Source: Phymatolithon calcareum (Eukaryota; Rhodophyta; Florideophyceae; Hapalidiales). Taken from it: 64,000 nucleotides of DNA. Shown one piece after another: positions 51,980 through 61,851 of this stretch; the first letter of the stretch is position 1, and each line of letters opens with the position of its first letter. The stretch spans positions 1,550,001-1,614,000 of the forward strand of contig OZ345354.1 of the NCBI GenBank assembly GCA_977006965.1. The letters run 5' to 3'. Both the position numbers and the translations under genes were made by a program. The notes under the pieces are model-generated. The model saw only the letters and a program-made list of their open reading frames with translations. It was not told where the DNA came from and searched no databases.

Positions 51980-53253
51980 TCCACTATGACACTCAAACTT
52001 TGGAAGGTTAACTTGAACCTGCACAAGAAATCCACAACGTTCTAATAGAAGATGTTTTTCGTGTCCGTTACGGCGAGACACTGTCTCGCTGTAACGGAGA
52101 CAGTGGCCATGGACTGAGCTCGAACAATGGCCCACATCTCCCGTCTCCGTTCCGCTGATATTCTTGCAGGGTTATTGAAACCAGGCAAGGCAGGGCTGCA
52201 ACATTACGACGCTATCTCAGATGTCTCTGCCCTCCGTGACCACTCATTCGAGATTTCACTGGGCGTCAATTTCGGTCTCTTCGGCGCAGCTATTTCTTTC
52301 CTGGGATCTGCAAAGCAGCGAGAGTATTGGATTCCTAAAATCGTTTCTGGGTAAGAGTTCGGTTGGTTCGCATTGACCGAGCTCGGAGAGGGAAGCAACG
52401 TCCACGGCATCGAGACAGAGGCCATATGCGATCCCCAGACGCATAAGTTCATCTTGCATTCGCCAACAGAACCATCTCAAATGTAATTGATTGAGGGTGC
52501 TGGTGACCACGCGACCTGGAGCGTTGTGTTTGCGTGATTAATTATTGGAGGTTAATTCCGCGTGATCCATGTTTTTCTAGTCCAACGGCGCGATCGACGA
52601 GGGAATATACTGTCTGGAATCTGGATCGCTGATTGTGGCGTAAAGAGGGCCTCAACGGCGCGGACGATGGTCGGTGCTGGTTCACTCACGTCAAGGTACC
52701 GCGCACACAACTGGTATCGGAGACATGCAATGTCGCACCCGACCGTACTTACACTTCATCGTATCCTTCCCCAGTCGCTTTATTCGCTGCCACACTTCTC
52801 GCACTTGCGCCGTCTCATGCGTCCTCTCGCAACCACCTACGTCTATCTTCCGTGCGTGGAAAACCTTCGTTACATGTGGCACCTGAGCGCAGAAACGAAC
52901 CGTGTCCCCTGCGAGACACACGCCCTCAAGGCACCGTTTTCTTGGTACATGCAAGATGTATTACAAAGGTGTTGCGAGGCGTGCGGTGGACAAGGGTACA
53001 AGCTTGAAAATCGTATCGCAGTGATTAAGGCAAATCGGGACATCGTGTTGACGTTCAAGGATGGAAATTACGTTTTCTTTCAACAAGTGGGGAAAAGGCT
53101 GCTATGTGCGTATGTGAATGCTGTTCAGAATGATGGAAAATTCAAAGAAGAATTTAAGTACTCGACAGGTGTGAAAGGAAGGTGAAGAGGAGATTGGATT
53201 TTGAGACGATGCATGCGGTTCTTTGTGTGAGAGAAAAAGAATTTTTAGCAACA

Positions 53254-53258
53254 CTTGG
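53254..53258 (+). repeat. LTR element target-site duplication, left
   Basis: CTTGG immediately before the 5' LTR; the matching copy is at 58613-58617. Copies A and B have a single CTTGG (as CCAAG on plus), the empty site. Confidence 0.95.
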
Positions 53259-53550
53259 TGTTGCACCTCAATACATTTCGATGGCATTGGGTCCCGGCAT
53301 GGATGTAGTGGCGGATTGCGTTTAGCAACCGACATTGGTATCCCCCATTTCGTGTGCCGTATAGGGAAACACACGAAATCTTGTTTTAGTTACAAGTCCT
53401 AACCTACTCATTTTAGCAAGCAGTAGGAGATCCGAAAGGGGTATAAATACCGACCCCTATTGCAATAAAACACAGGAAGGAGAGTCCTCCAGACTTCTCA
53501 ACAGACATGCACCATCAAGGTGGTGCACGCATTCGCTCATCCGAGCAATA
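53259..53550 (+). repeat. 5' LTR
   Basis: Begins TGTTGCACC and ends GAGCAATA. A TATA box, GTATAAATAC, is at 53441-53450 and a CAATAAAAC poly(A) signal at 53463-53471. These are only about 20 bases apart, so the signal sits at or before the expected start site. A small TGCACCA/TGGTGCA dyad is at about 53508-53527. Confidence 0.95.
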
Positions 53551-53605
53551 TTGATCAATAAGCACCTACGGAACTTTTTTCGAAGCAAGAAGGAGGCCCC
53601 TAACC

Positions 53606-56371
53606 ATGTCCCATAGCAATGGGGATGGCTCCAAGGGAGGTCAACTAATGTTCACCCCAGTCTCACATCCGGAGCTGAGGCGTCTGGGGCAGAAGTATAT
53701 CCATATCTTCCTCAAGGAACGTGAACTCTATTTGCTGCGACTAAAGGACGCAAACACGTCAAGCGGTGCAAACGTCTCTCCTATCAGCGTCAAAGCGTCA
53801 ATTGACCATGACCTGTTAACATCCTTGATAAATTTCAAGGAGTTCGGTGAGAACGTCAAGACTATCGAACAATTACAAGAAAGGGACTTGGTGGAATGGC
53901 TACATGGCAAGCAAGGTGTCAGGCTGGAAACCATATCTCTCGAAGAATTGGACTTAGCGGTTAGAAAGTCAGTACGAATATGTGCTGCTGAAACTGACCC
54001 AGAACTTCGAATTATGCGTCTGTTCACGGATTACGAAACTTTCCTCCGCTCAAAGAAATGGGACGGTCTTATCAAGTCTAATCCGAAACTGGCAATAGAG
54101 CACATCTGCGTACTCCTGAAGCCAGCTGTTCTCAAGAAAAAGATTGAAAGTGATCTCAAGCTGGGACAGTTTAAACTTCGCAAGGATTGGCATGCAATCG
54201 AGGATGAAAAACAACCTGCCTCGAAAAAGGACAAAACGTTTGTGGAAAGTGCGCCAACCACGCGTCCTCCACCTACAACTCCGAGACATACAAGTAAGCC
54301 AGCTTGGTCTCCCGGAGCACGAAAGCCCGGTGGATCACCCACACCGTCGACTGCAACAAAGAATGGTGCGAGTCCCCCAACAAAAAACTGGCCTGGTTCA
54401 GGGTTTGGCAAAGCCACAGGTGATAAGCCTAATCAATCCACTCGCCAAGGAGCCTCTCAGAAGCCTAAAGGTAGTATCAAGGCGATCAAAAAGCCTCAAG
54501 ATATCGTCTCAGGTTCTGGTCGTTTTCATGGGAAACTCGCAGACAAACTGGACGTGGTTATTAACGGAGATTATGGTGCAGACCATTCCGCGCTAAGTAT
54601 GGAATATCTGGACTTGTGTGCCGAGGCTGGAGTGTACATCAACGTTCTACCTCTCCAAGAGCCTATCGCAATGCGCCTGGCGATGGATGGGACAACTGAC
54701 TCGGAGCGCCCTGCAGTTTTGGCAACGAAGAAAGCCCGCATCTCGACAACAGTGATGCTTGCCACAGGCCCTCTTCGTTTGCGAAATGTTGAGTACCTCG
54801 TATTTGAGGAAAAAATGGACGAGGTACTTCTGTCACGACCCCTTCTTCAATCTCTGGGTTTTAACTTGGACAAGCATCTCGAGGCAGTACGTGATAATTT
54901 TCAGAACGCTGATTTCTCCGGCGTGGGCTTCAACCCCAATAGAGAAATTGCCCAGAATGCCAAACCTGGAAACTTAGCAAAGCTGTTACTTTGCAAAGAA
55001 CCTCAGCGCGAGCACACGATGCCCTTTGACGATGATGAGACTACCCAAGCCCGTGCAGCACGGGTAATCGAAAATGAAATCGAAACTGTTGACACTTCGG
55101 CTGCTTGCTTCTTTGGGGAGGTGAGGGATGATGATCCGCATTATGACAACTTAGAGATGGCTCCAGGAGCTGATGAGGGGCAGGAAACATTATCCTACTT
55201 GATGAAAATGGTGGAAGAGGCGAAATCCCAAGGCCTTTCGTCTGAGATGGTATCTAAATACAAGGAACTGGTCCTCGAATACAAGGATATATTCAGGTCT
55301 AAGATTGGAAGTGACCCTCCTGCAAATGTTCCGCCTATGGAAATCATTTTGAAAGAGAACGCACAGCCAGTTCGTGTTAAACTAAGGCGCTATTCTCCCC
55401 CTCAAGCAAAATTCTTGAGGGAAAAAGTCGATGAGCTCCTGGATCTTGGCTTAATCAAGCGGAACAACAACAGTCGATGGGCGTGTGCTCCACTTATTGT
55501 TCCAAAACCAGGAACCGAAAAGTTCCGCTTTACGGTTGATCTTCGTCCAGTCAACTATCAGACGGAACAGATTGCGTGGCCCATGCCCAATGTGGAAGCC
55601 AGCCTGTCTCAGATTACAGGTAGTACCTGTTTTGCAACTATTGACTTATGCCAAGGTTATTGGCAGCTCCCCCTGGCCGAGAACTCTCAGGAGTGCCAAA
55701 GTTTCATTACACCCGATGGTGTATTCACCCCTACGAGGTTGATGCAAGGCCAAACGAACGCAGCCGCGTTTTTCCAAAGCACAATTCAGACTGCGTGTGA
55801 CTCCCTGCGTGAAATGATCTTACAGTGGATAGACGACATTTTATTTCACAGCCACACAGAACAACATTTGTTGCAAGGTCTTGGCGAATTTTTCGCCTTA
55901 TGCCGTCAATATGGTTTCAAAATTCATGTCAAGAAAACACAGATTTTCTTGAAGACTGTAAAGTGGTGTGGCCGATTAATCAATGAGAATGGTATACGCA
56001 TGGACCCAGCTCGCTTGAGCGCCTTGCTGTCAATGAAGGCACCCGAAACAGGAGCTCAGCTACAACAGATGCTGTGCACCGCAAACTGGATGCGTGCTGC
56101 AATTCCGGAGTTTAATAAGCTGACACAAGCGCTGGCAGAAGCCTTGGAGAATGTGTATGCCCGATCAGGACGGCGCACCAAACAAGCAGTTTCTAAAATT
56201 ACTCTCGACGAAGAGCTATGGGGATCTGAGCAGAACAGTTCATTTCATAGCCTGAAGAATGCCTTGCACAACGCTGCAACACTTGCGCATCCTAATCCAG
56301 AGAAAGTACTCTGTCTCTTTACTGACGCATCAGACACGCATTGGTCTGGTGTGCTCACGCAGGTACCATAA
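53606..56371 (+). CDS. Gag-Pol N-terminal part (gag, PR, RT, start of RNase H)
   Basis: A 921-aa frame in the retrotransposon. Residues 1-200 are gag-like (KERELYLLRLKDA) without a CCHC zinc knuckle. A basic Pro/Ser/Thr-rich linker follows (about 205-295). The protease-like domain at about 313-420 has GDYGADHSAL where D-S/T-G-A is expected. Reverse transcriptase spans about 592-790: RRYSPPQAKFLREKVDELLD, FRFTVDLRPVN, ATIDLCQGYWQLPL and the catalytic LQWIDDILFHS, with Trp in place of the usual Tyr/Phe before IDD. RNase H begins at about 878, with FTDASDTHWSGVL carrying the first catalytic Asp. The frame stops at TAA 56369-56371. The downstream frame is in the same phase, so this is a nonsense codon and not a frameshift. 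Confidence 0.93.
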   Translation: MSHSNGDGSKGGQLMFTPVSHPELRRLGQKYIHIFLKERELYLLRLKDANTSSGANVSPISVKASIDHDLLTSLINFKEFGENVKTIEQLQERDLVEWLHGKQGVRLETISLEELDLAVRKSVRICAAETDPELRIMRLFTDYETFLRSKKWDGLIKSNPKLAIEHICVLLKPAVLKKKIESDLKLGQFKLRKDWHAIEDEKQPASKKDKTFVESAPTTRPPPTTPRHTSKPAWSPGARKPGGSPTPSTATKNGASPPTKNWPGSGFGKATGDKPNQSTRQGASQKPKGSIKAIKKPQDIVSGSGRFHGKLADKLDVVINGDYGADHSALSMEYLDLCAEAGVYINVLPLQEPIAMRLAMDGTTDSERPAVLATKKARISTTVMLATGPLRLRNVEYLVFEEKMDEVLLSRPLLQSLGFNLDKHLEAVRDNFQNADFSGVGFNPNREIAQNAKPGNLAKLLLCKEPQREHTMPFDDDETTQARAARVIENEIETVDTSAACFFGEVRDDDPHYDNLEMAPGADEGQETLSYLMKMVEEAKSQGLSSEMVSKYKELVLEYKDIFRSKIGSDPPANVPPMEIILKENAQPVRVKLRRYSPPQAKFLREKVDELLDLGLIKRNNNSRWACAPLIVPKPGTEKFRFTVDLRPVNYQTEQIAWPMPNVEASLSQITGSTCFATIDLCQGYWQLPLAENSQECQSFITPDGVFTPTRLMQGQTNAAAFFQSTIQTACDSLREMILQWIDDILFHSHTEQHLLQGLGEFFALCRQYGFKIHVKKTQIFLKTVKWCGRLINENGIRMDPARLSALLSMKAPETGAQLQQMLCTANWMRAAIPEFNKLTQALAEALENVYARSGRRTKQAVSKITLDEELWGSEQNSSFHSLKNALHNAATLAHPNPEKVLCLFTDASDTHWSGVLTQVP

Positions 56372-56383
56372 CTTGAGCTGGAC

Positions 56384-58297
56384 TTGCCCTTCTCCGAACA
56401 GCATCATGATCCCTTAGCATTTCTCTCCGGATCGTTCAAGGGGTCAAGCTCGAGATGGTCGACGCCTGAGAAGGAAGCTTTCGCAATTGTCGAGTCTGCA
56501 ACCAGACTAGACTATCTGCTTCTGCGCCCAGAAGGCTTTCACATATTCACAGATCACAAGAACCTTGTATACCTATACAATCCACTATCGGTGAACCCTC
56601 GTATGGCCAAACACACAATGAATAAGATCGAGCGCTGGGCACTAAAATTGGCCAACTTCCGCTACACTGTTAACCATATCTCAGGGGAAGACAATGTATG
56701 GGCAGGTCTGCTATCTCGTTGGGGAGCCTCTGACCCAGAGCCACAGCCTTCACTTCGATTATCTTCACTGCTCTTGGCTCCGGTCGCACCTGATCTGGAT
56801 CCGGATTTTTATTGGCCGTCTATCTCTGCCATAAAATCAATGCAGAAGAAATATGCGAAGAACGGATCGGATGTTCTTCCAAAGGCACGAAACTCACAGG
56901 GTCTGCTCGTTAACGAAAAGAATGCTATCTGGGTGCCTTCCGAGGCCTTAGAATTGAAACTTCGAATTTGTATTATCGGTCACTGTGGACGAGCGGGGCA
57001 CAGAAGAGCCAATACAACTGAGAATGCAATTGCAGAACATTACTACTGGGCAAACATGCAAAGCGACATTGAGGCTTTTTGCAGTTCTTGCTTACATTGC
57101 GCAAGCACAAACACTGGACAGCGCATTCCTCGCCCAATGGGCCACACTATGCATGCAGACAGGCCCAATGAGTTGCTTCATTTTGACTTTCTGTACATGG
57201 GGCCCAGCAATACGAAGCACATGTACATCCTTATTCTGAAGGATGATGCATCATCTTTCATTTGGCTGGAGCCCTGTGAGTCCGCCGACTCTGAGGTGAC
57301 CGTGGATGTTTTAACGAGATGGTTTTCATCATTCGGGGTCAGCCTGACATGGATTTCTGATCGTGGATCTCACTTCAAAAACATTTTAATGTCAAAACTG
57401 AATCGTCAGTTACATGCACACCATCATTTTACGACACCATACTGTCCGCAGAGCAACGGGACTGTCGAATCAGTATGTCGTGAGGTATTACGCGCAGCTC
57501 GCGCATTGCTATCCGAGTTTCGCATGGGAGAAAAGGATTGGCCGCATGTCGTGAGATTAATACAGAGCACTCTGAACCATGCACCTCGTCCTTCATTGAA
57601 TGGTCGCGCACCTGTTCCTGTCTTTACAGGCTTGCCTCCCGATAACCCGCTTCGAACAATGCTACCCCCAGATGATCCAGAGAGAATGGAAACGATTAAT
57701 GACGCCAGGGCTCGGAAGCTAATCAATGTGGATAAGCTTTTGGCCACTCTCAATAATATGCATCGTGATGTCGCTATCTCTCGCACGCGAAAACGTGAAG
57801 CTGCTGTGAACAGGCATAATAACAAGACACACGTCAAGTCAATTAATTCTGATGTGGGTGACTTTGTACTGATTGCAAAGCGGCTACCTAAGTCAGGACA
57901 CAAGCTTCAGGTTAAGTGGGTTGGCCCTTACAGGGTGACACGAGCTGTATCGAGCCACGTGTTTGAGTGTGAAAACTTGATCACTCAGAAGCACAGCCTA
58001 ATTCATGGGAATAGGCTTAAGTTTTATTCTGACTCTGCGCTCGACATTACTGAAGAACTATTGGACACGGTGGCTCATAATGAGCCAGTTTTCAATACTG
58101 TTCATGCTCTACTCGATTTGCGTCGCAATCCTATTTGTGCCATGTTTGAGATCAAAACGCAGTGGAAAGGATTTGATCATGAAGAGCCTGGATGGGAGCC
58201 TTTCGAGATTATTCAAGAAGATATTCCGCAGATGATGTCCAAATTTCTGGACACGTTTCCTGACCAAGACTTGGCAGACGCTGCAAAAGCATCTTAG
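56384..58297 (+). CDS. Pol C-terminal part (RNase H, integrase, chromodomain)
   Basis: A 637-codon open frame in phase with the upstream part; it has no ATG near its start (it opens at a TTG), so it would need readthrough. It holds the rest of RNase H (STPEKEAFAIVE, then FTDHKNLVYLYNP), and the integrase zinc domain H-x-H/C-x-C type (GHRRANTTENAI, then CSSCLHC). The DDE core follows: HFDFLYMG, then WISDRGSHFKN and PYCPQSNGTVESVCREV. A chromodomain is at about residues 565-625 (IKTQWKGFDHEEPGWEPFE). Chromodomains steer integration to heterochromatin in chromoviruses. Confidence 0.92.
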   Translation: MPFSEQHHDPLAFLSGSFKGSSSRWSTPEKEAFAIVESATRLDYLLLRPEGFHIFTDHKNLVYLYNPLSVNPRMAKHTMNKIERWALKLANFRYTVNHISGEDNVWAGLLSRWGASDPEPQPSLRLSSLLLAPVAPDLDPDFYWPSISAIKSMQKKYAKNGSDVLPKARNSQGLLVNEKNAIWVPSEALELKLRICIIGHCGRAGHRRANTTENAIAEHYYWANMQSDIEAFCSSCLHCASTNTGQRIPRPMGHTMHADRPNELLHFDFLYMGPSNTKHMYILILKDDASSFIWLEPCESADSEVTVDVLTRWFSSFGVSLTWISDRGSHFKNILMSKLNRQLHAHHHFTTPYCPQSNGTVESVCREVLRAARALLSEFRMGEKDWPHVVRLIQSTLNHAPRPSLNGRAPVPVFTGLPPDNPLRTMLPPDDPERMETINDARARKLINVDKLLATLNNMHRDVAISRTRKREAAVNRHNNKTHVKSINSDVGDFVLIAKRLPKSGHKLQVKWVGPYRVTRAVSSHVFECENLITQKHSLIHGNRLKFYSDSALDITEELLDTVAHNEPVFNTVHALLDLRRNPICAMFEIKTQWKGFDHEEPGWEPFEIIQEDIPQMMSKFLDTFPDQDLADAAKAS

Positions 58298-58308
58298 ATC
58301 TCGTCTTT

Positions 58309-58320
58309 GAAAGAGGGGAA
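58309..58320 (+). promoter_or_regulatory. Polypurine tract
   Basis: GAAAGAGGGGAA immediately before the 3' LTR, the plus-strand primer site for reverse transcription. Confidence 0.9.
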
Positions 58321-58612
58321 TGTTGCACCTCAATACATTTCGATAGCATTGGGTCCCGGCATGGATGTAGTGGCGGATTGCGTTTAGCAACCGACATTGG
58401 TATCCCCCATTTCGTGTGCCGTATAGGGAAACACACGAAATCTTGTTTTAGTTACAAGTCCTAACCTACTCATTTTAGCAAGCAGTAGGAGATCCGAAAG
58501 GGGTATAAATACCGACCCCTATTGCAATAAAACACAGGAAGGAGAGTCCTCCAGACTTCTCAACAGACATGCACCATCAAGGTGGTGCACGCATTCGCTC
58601 ATCCGAGCAATA
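58321..58612 (+). repeat. 3' LTR
   Basis: Same length as the 5' LTR, with one visible base difference, and followed by the CTTGG target duplication at 58613-58617. High LTR identity indicates a recent insertion. Confidence 0.95.
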
Positions 58613-58684
58613 CTTGGGAAACGATATGCAGAGGCTACGATGAGGGACAAGTTGGGCCGGTTCGAGACTTGGAATCAGTGTCTA

Positions 58685-59590
58685 GATGTGGTACAACAGG
58701 CTTCCACAGCTCATATTCATCGGCACATTTTAAGATGAGCACTCTGAAAATATATCAAAGGCGAACAAAGGGTGTGGCAAAGTGCAAATTTCTGCGTGGT
58801 GCTTTGGGTTGCAGATATTGTGGACAAAGATAATGCGTTTTTGAGATTGGGATGTATTTCGAACGAGTTTCCGAATTGTGCGCGACATGCTGTCCCGCAA
58901 ATGTGCCGCAAGCTTTCGACTATCGCGAGAGATTTAACAGATGCGTTTGACTTCCCGGTTTACCTCCTTGCACCGATTGCCATTGACTATGTCGCACATA
59001 ATTCTAGGGCGAAATTGTGATATACAAGACCGATTGTGTTCTGTGGCAATGGGCCTGTGCAGGCTGTCCTATCGATAGATGCGTGTAGGGTAAAGAATGT
59101 GCCGAAATGCTCTCAGATTTCGCAGATAAGCAGACGACGAAATCGACAATGAAGCTTGCCTCATGTGAAATTACTTTGAGTGATCTAGTTTCTGGTCTTG
59201 CTATACTCTGCTGGACCCATGGGCTCTTGACACTCGCAAAGTTGCCCCATGCGTCTGCAGATGCGTTGGTAACTTTTAAAATAAAAATTTGTATTTCCTC
59301 TTCGTCTATACTCCACTGGACTGCAATGCACTGCACTGGAATGAAGAGCCGATCCATCTTCGCCTAGATGAATATTTCCTATCGACTTCTCAGGTACATA
59401 TTTTTGCACAATCGGTGGTCCCTTCTTCTCTGAAATCGAAGACCTCTCCGTCATCGGCCTCAATGTCCACTTCACCTTCCTCACTCTCCTGTTCATGGTC
59501 CTCATCTTCCTTTCTTTTCTTCGATGTTATTTTCGCGTGCGCATGTCTCTTCTTACCACTCGTTTTCCTTACTGTTACTCTCGGTACAAA
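58685..59590 (+). other. 906-bp segment retained only in copy D
   Basis: Absent from A and B, where GTGTCTA (equivalent to D 58678-58684) joins directly to ACACAAGTG (D 59591). It contains the ACX C-terminal coding region up to 59020 and then about 570 bases of 3' flank with no recognised gene. There is at most one base of homology at the junction, which suggests end-joining. Confidence 0.85.
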
Positions 59591-60650
59591 ACACAAGTGT
59601 TGCAAATACTTGGTGGGTGGAAAATCAAACTGCTTCTTTGATGCCTACGGTGCTTAGTGCACACTGCAGTCGGTTTAGATGAAACGAGGTCCTATCCATT
59701 TTTTGTCTATGTTAGTCACAGAAAAAGTGTTGTAACTAAGGGCTTCCGCTCAGAGTACTGTACTTTTTTGAAACACGAGAATCCGCCGGGTGGAGAGCAC
59801 GTTCAGGGCTGTGGTATCGTTTTCTACAAACAGGTCGACCACTGTTATGAAGACCTGCTTCCTTTTCATCTCTGGCTTCGGAAGAATGGACACCTCTAGT
59901 AACCGTTACATCCCTGGAATCCGTCTATACAAAAAAAACGAAAGGCAACTTGCCGATGCCGCGTTGTCGTTGCCCAGTTTCCGTTGTTGCGTTCCCGTTT
60001 TCTGCATCCCGCACAACCTCAATCCCCACTAGAATGTTGAAGCCTACAAACGATGAGCCATGCAGCTCATTCCAATCGACTTCACTTTGACGCAGATCAG
60101 TGATTTTGCTTCAGAGTCAGTAGATGAACGGGAGTTCGATGGTGCAAGGCACCGTTCGCCCACCTCAAGACTGGATGCCAGCAACGATTCACTGTGTGTC
60201 ACACAGCGAATCGTAGTCAGCACCCGCCGTTGTTACAAAATGCTGAGCCTCCGACCTCTGTGTCAGTTGAAACAATATCCGACGCCCAACCCAGGGGTGG
60301 GCTCTGATTGCGACAAGCAATGAATTGCAGGCAGAATGCATCCTTGCCACAGGTGAGCGATATTATCATCGACTGACAGAAATATCAGATGATCAATTTT
60401 TTAAAACAGTGTCCATCTTGCTTGGCCAGAAATGGTCCACGACTAAAAAACGAAGTGCACCAATTGCGACGCTTGCCAAAACGTCTCCTCGAAATTTTTA
60501 CCTCAATGTGCACCGCCGTCGCCGTCGCCGTCGCCGCCGTCGCCACTGCGCATACCAACCCATGACCCGCTCTACATGCAGAGAATCGCACCATCTCATC
60601 AACAACACAAAACACACCCAACTAAACCTCCTGCTTCCTCCCATTCCCCC

Positions 60651-60677
60651 CACACCACACCACACCACACCACACCA
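60651..60677. repeat. (ACCAC)5 microsatellite, copy D
   Basis: The D counterpart of the GTGGT tract, in reverse orientation, with five units and none of the GTAGT variant seen in A-C. The short tract fits an ancestral state before expansion. Confidence 0.9.
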
Positions 60678-60808
60678 CCGCGCCCTGCCCCACCCGAATC
60701 ATCATCATCATCCATCCAAAACTCCTTCACCCCTAACCATCCCTCCCTCAACCACCCACTCAACATCACCTTTCCTCTTCACCGTCACACCCTCGGCACC
60801 CACTATCG

Positions 60809-61765
60809 TTGTCAACCAAAATGAACTACTCCACCACCTTCTGCTCAACTCTCCGCTTACTCCATCGACCATCAACTCGCGTGCACGCCACGACCGCCGT
60901 TCAAAAGACCAATCAGGACCTTGAGATAGCACGTCTCCGTCAGAAACTTTCAGACCGTGACCGAGACCTGGCTGCGCTTCGCACCAAGGCCGACACTCTC
61001 GAGACCACTATTATGAAACAGGCTCTCGCTTTTTCTGTACTCTTTGCGGTCATGCATGTGCACAATGCGCGGAAAGAGGAGGAGAGCGAAATTATTCGCA
61101 ACGAGCTGAGTGAATCCAAGGAGACCGTTAACACACTTCGCCAGAAGATGTCAGAGAACTCCCGTCAGGCGCACCAGCATACGGTGGCACTGGCGAAGGA
61201 GAGACGCGAATTTTCTGATGTCTTTAAAAAGTTCACGGCAAGAATTGATGAGCATACTCAGATATCCTCAAAGTTGTCGGCTTGCGTGACGAAAAAGGAG
61301 AAGGAGATCATGAATCTTCGTGAAGAGATTGCGAAAGTGAAGGCCACCGGCCAATCCATGGGTTCAAAGAAAGTGCATGACGTTGGAACAAGCGCCTTTG
61401 TTACGTTGTCTTGGGAGAGTGCAGCGTACATCCCCAAATCGAAAAAATCCGCTACTGCCAGCAAATCCCCACTTCCGTTCGTGTCTTCTCCGATGAGCTC
61501 CTGTTCGGTATCCGATAGCGACTTTAAATTGCGTGCTGAATTAAGTGCGGCATTGAGTTCGGTTGAGGAAGTTGCGCGGATGACTGAGATTGTTAAGGCA
61601 GAGGGAGCGCGTTTCACTCGTTGTCGTGCGTTGATGAAGGGCATTATTGGGACTGTTGGTCGGTTAGGGAAGCGCAGATATGTGACGGGACTGACACTTG
61701 GATCAACCCTAGATCCTGTGTTGCATGAACTGTCGTTGCTCTTAGATGGACGCCCATCGATGTAA
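60809..61765 (+). CDS. 318-aa coiled-coil protein, copy D
   Basis: Intact and the same length as A and B, with about six substitutions (for example NLREEIAKV for NLCEEIAKV, GQSMG for DQSMG, TSAFVTL for TSSFVTL, RALMKG for RALIKG, STLDPVL for STLNPVL). The likely ATG is at 60821 (CAAAATGAAC). An AATAAA lies about 70 bases after the stop. An intact frame despite divergence is some evidence that the protein is real. No family is recognised. Confidence 0.68.
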   Translation: MSTKMNYSTTFCSTLRLLHRPSTRVHATTAVQKTNQDLEIARLRQKLSDRDRDLAALRTKADTLETTIMKQALAFSVLFAVMHVHNARKEEESEIIRNELSESKETVNTLRQKMSENSRQAHQHTVALAKERREFSDVFKKFTARIDEHTQISSKLSACVTKKEKEIMNLREEIAKVKATGQSMGSKKVHDVGTSAFVTLSWESAAYIPKSKKSATASKSPLPFVSSPMSSCSVSDSDFKLRAELSAALSSVEEVARMTEIVKAEGARFTRCRALMKGIIGTVGRLGKRRYVTGLTLGSTLDPVLHELSLLLDGRPSM

Positions 61766-61851
61766 GGACATGCTTGAAAACGAGTAACTGTTCGATCTAG
61801 TTTGGAATAGTTTTTTAAACAACATACAGCAACAATAAAAACTGTAAGACA

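Larger units (their letters stand above)
53259..58612 (+). mobile_element. Chromodomain Ty3/gypsy LTR retrotransposon
   Basis: A 5354-bp element with 292-bp LTRs (53259-53550 and 58321-58612) that differ by eye at a single base (ATGGC against ATAGC, near 53281 and 58343). The 5-bp target duplication is CTTGG. Domain order is gag, protease, reverse transcriptase, RNase H, integrase, chromodomain, i.e. Ty3/gypsy chromovirus type. The polypurine tract GAAAGAGGGGAA is at 58309-58320. The sequence after the 5' LTR (TTGATCAATAAGCACC) does not start with TGG and matches no tRNA primer site that I recognise. One in-frame TAA in RNase H splits the polyprotein. Confidence 0.97.
52127..59020 (+). pseudogene. 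Acyl-CoA oxidase pseudogene, copy D, split by LTR element
   Basis: The 5' part runs from MAHISRLRS at 52127 to 53258 and the 3' part resumes at 58613. It has the same stops as A and B (TAA at 52352-52354, TAA and TGA further on). The 3' part keeps the true C-terminal domain lost from A and B: RVWQSANFCVVLWVADIVDK, FLRLGCISNEFPN, then ARDLTDAFDFPVYLLAPIAI and a stop at 59018-59020. This matches the acyl-CoA oxidase C-terminus (DAFG.P...LAPIA). Two more stops lie near 58735-58750. Retrotransposon insertion is thus into an already dead gene. Confidence 0.9.
51643..61800. repeat. Amplicon copy D, inverted, interrupted by LTR element
   Basis: Inverse orientation to A-C. It matches A from about 40285 down to about 36290. 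It contains ACX pseudogene, LTR retrotransposon, 906 bp absent from A and B (58685-59590) and the coiled-coil gene. It lacks the ABC1 part: the homology stops at CATTTCCAG when read in the A direction. More base differences than between A and B show that it separated earlier. Confidence 0.93.

Noticed and set aside
57424-57903. A 159-codon antisense frame within the integrase region
   Set aside because: Shadow of the polyprotein; no motif of its own.
59289-59657. A 122-codon frame downstream of ACX in copy D
   Set aside because: Low-complexity Ser and Phe/Leu runs, no homologous frame in copies A and B (the segment is deleted there), and an equally long antisense acidic frame. Not supported as a gene.
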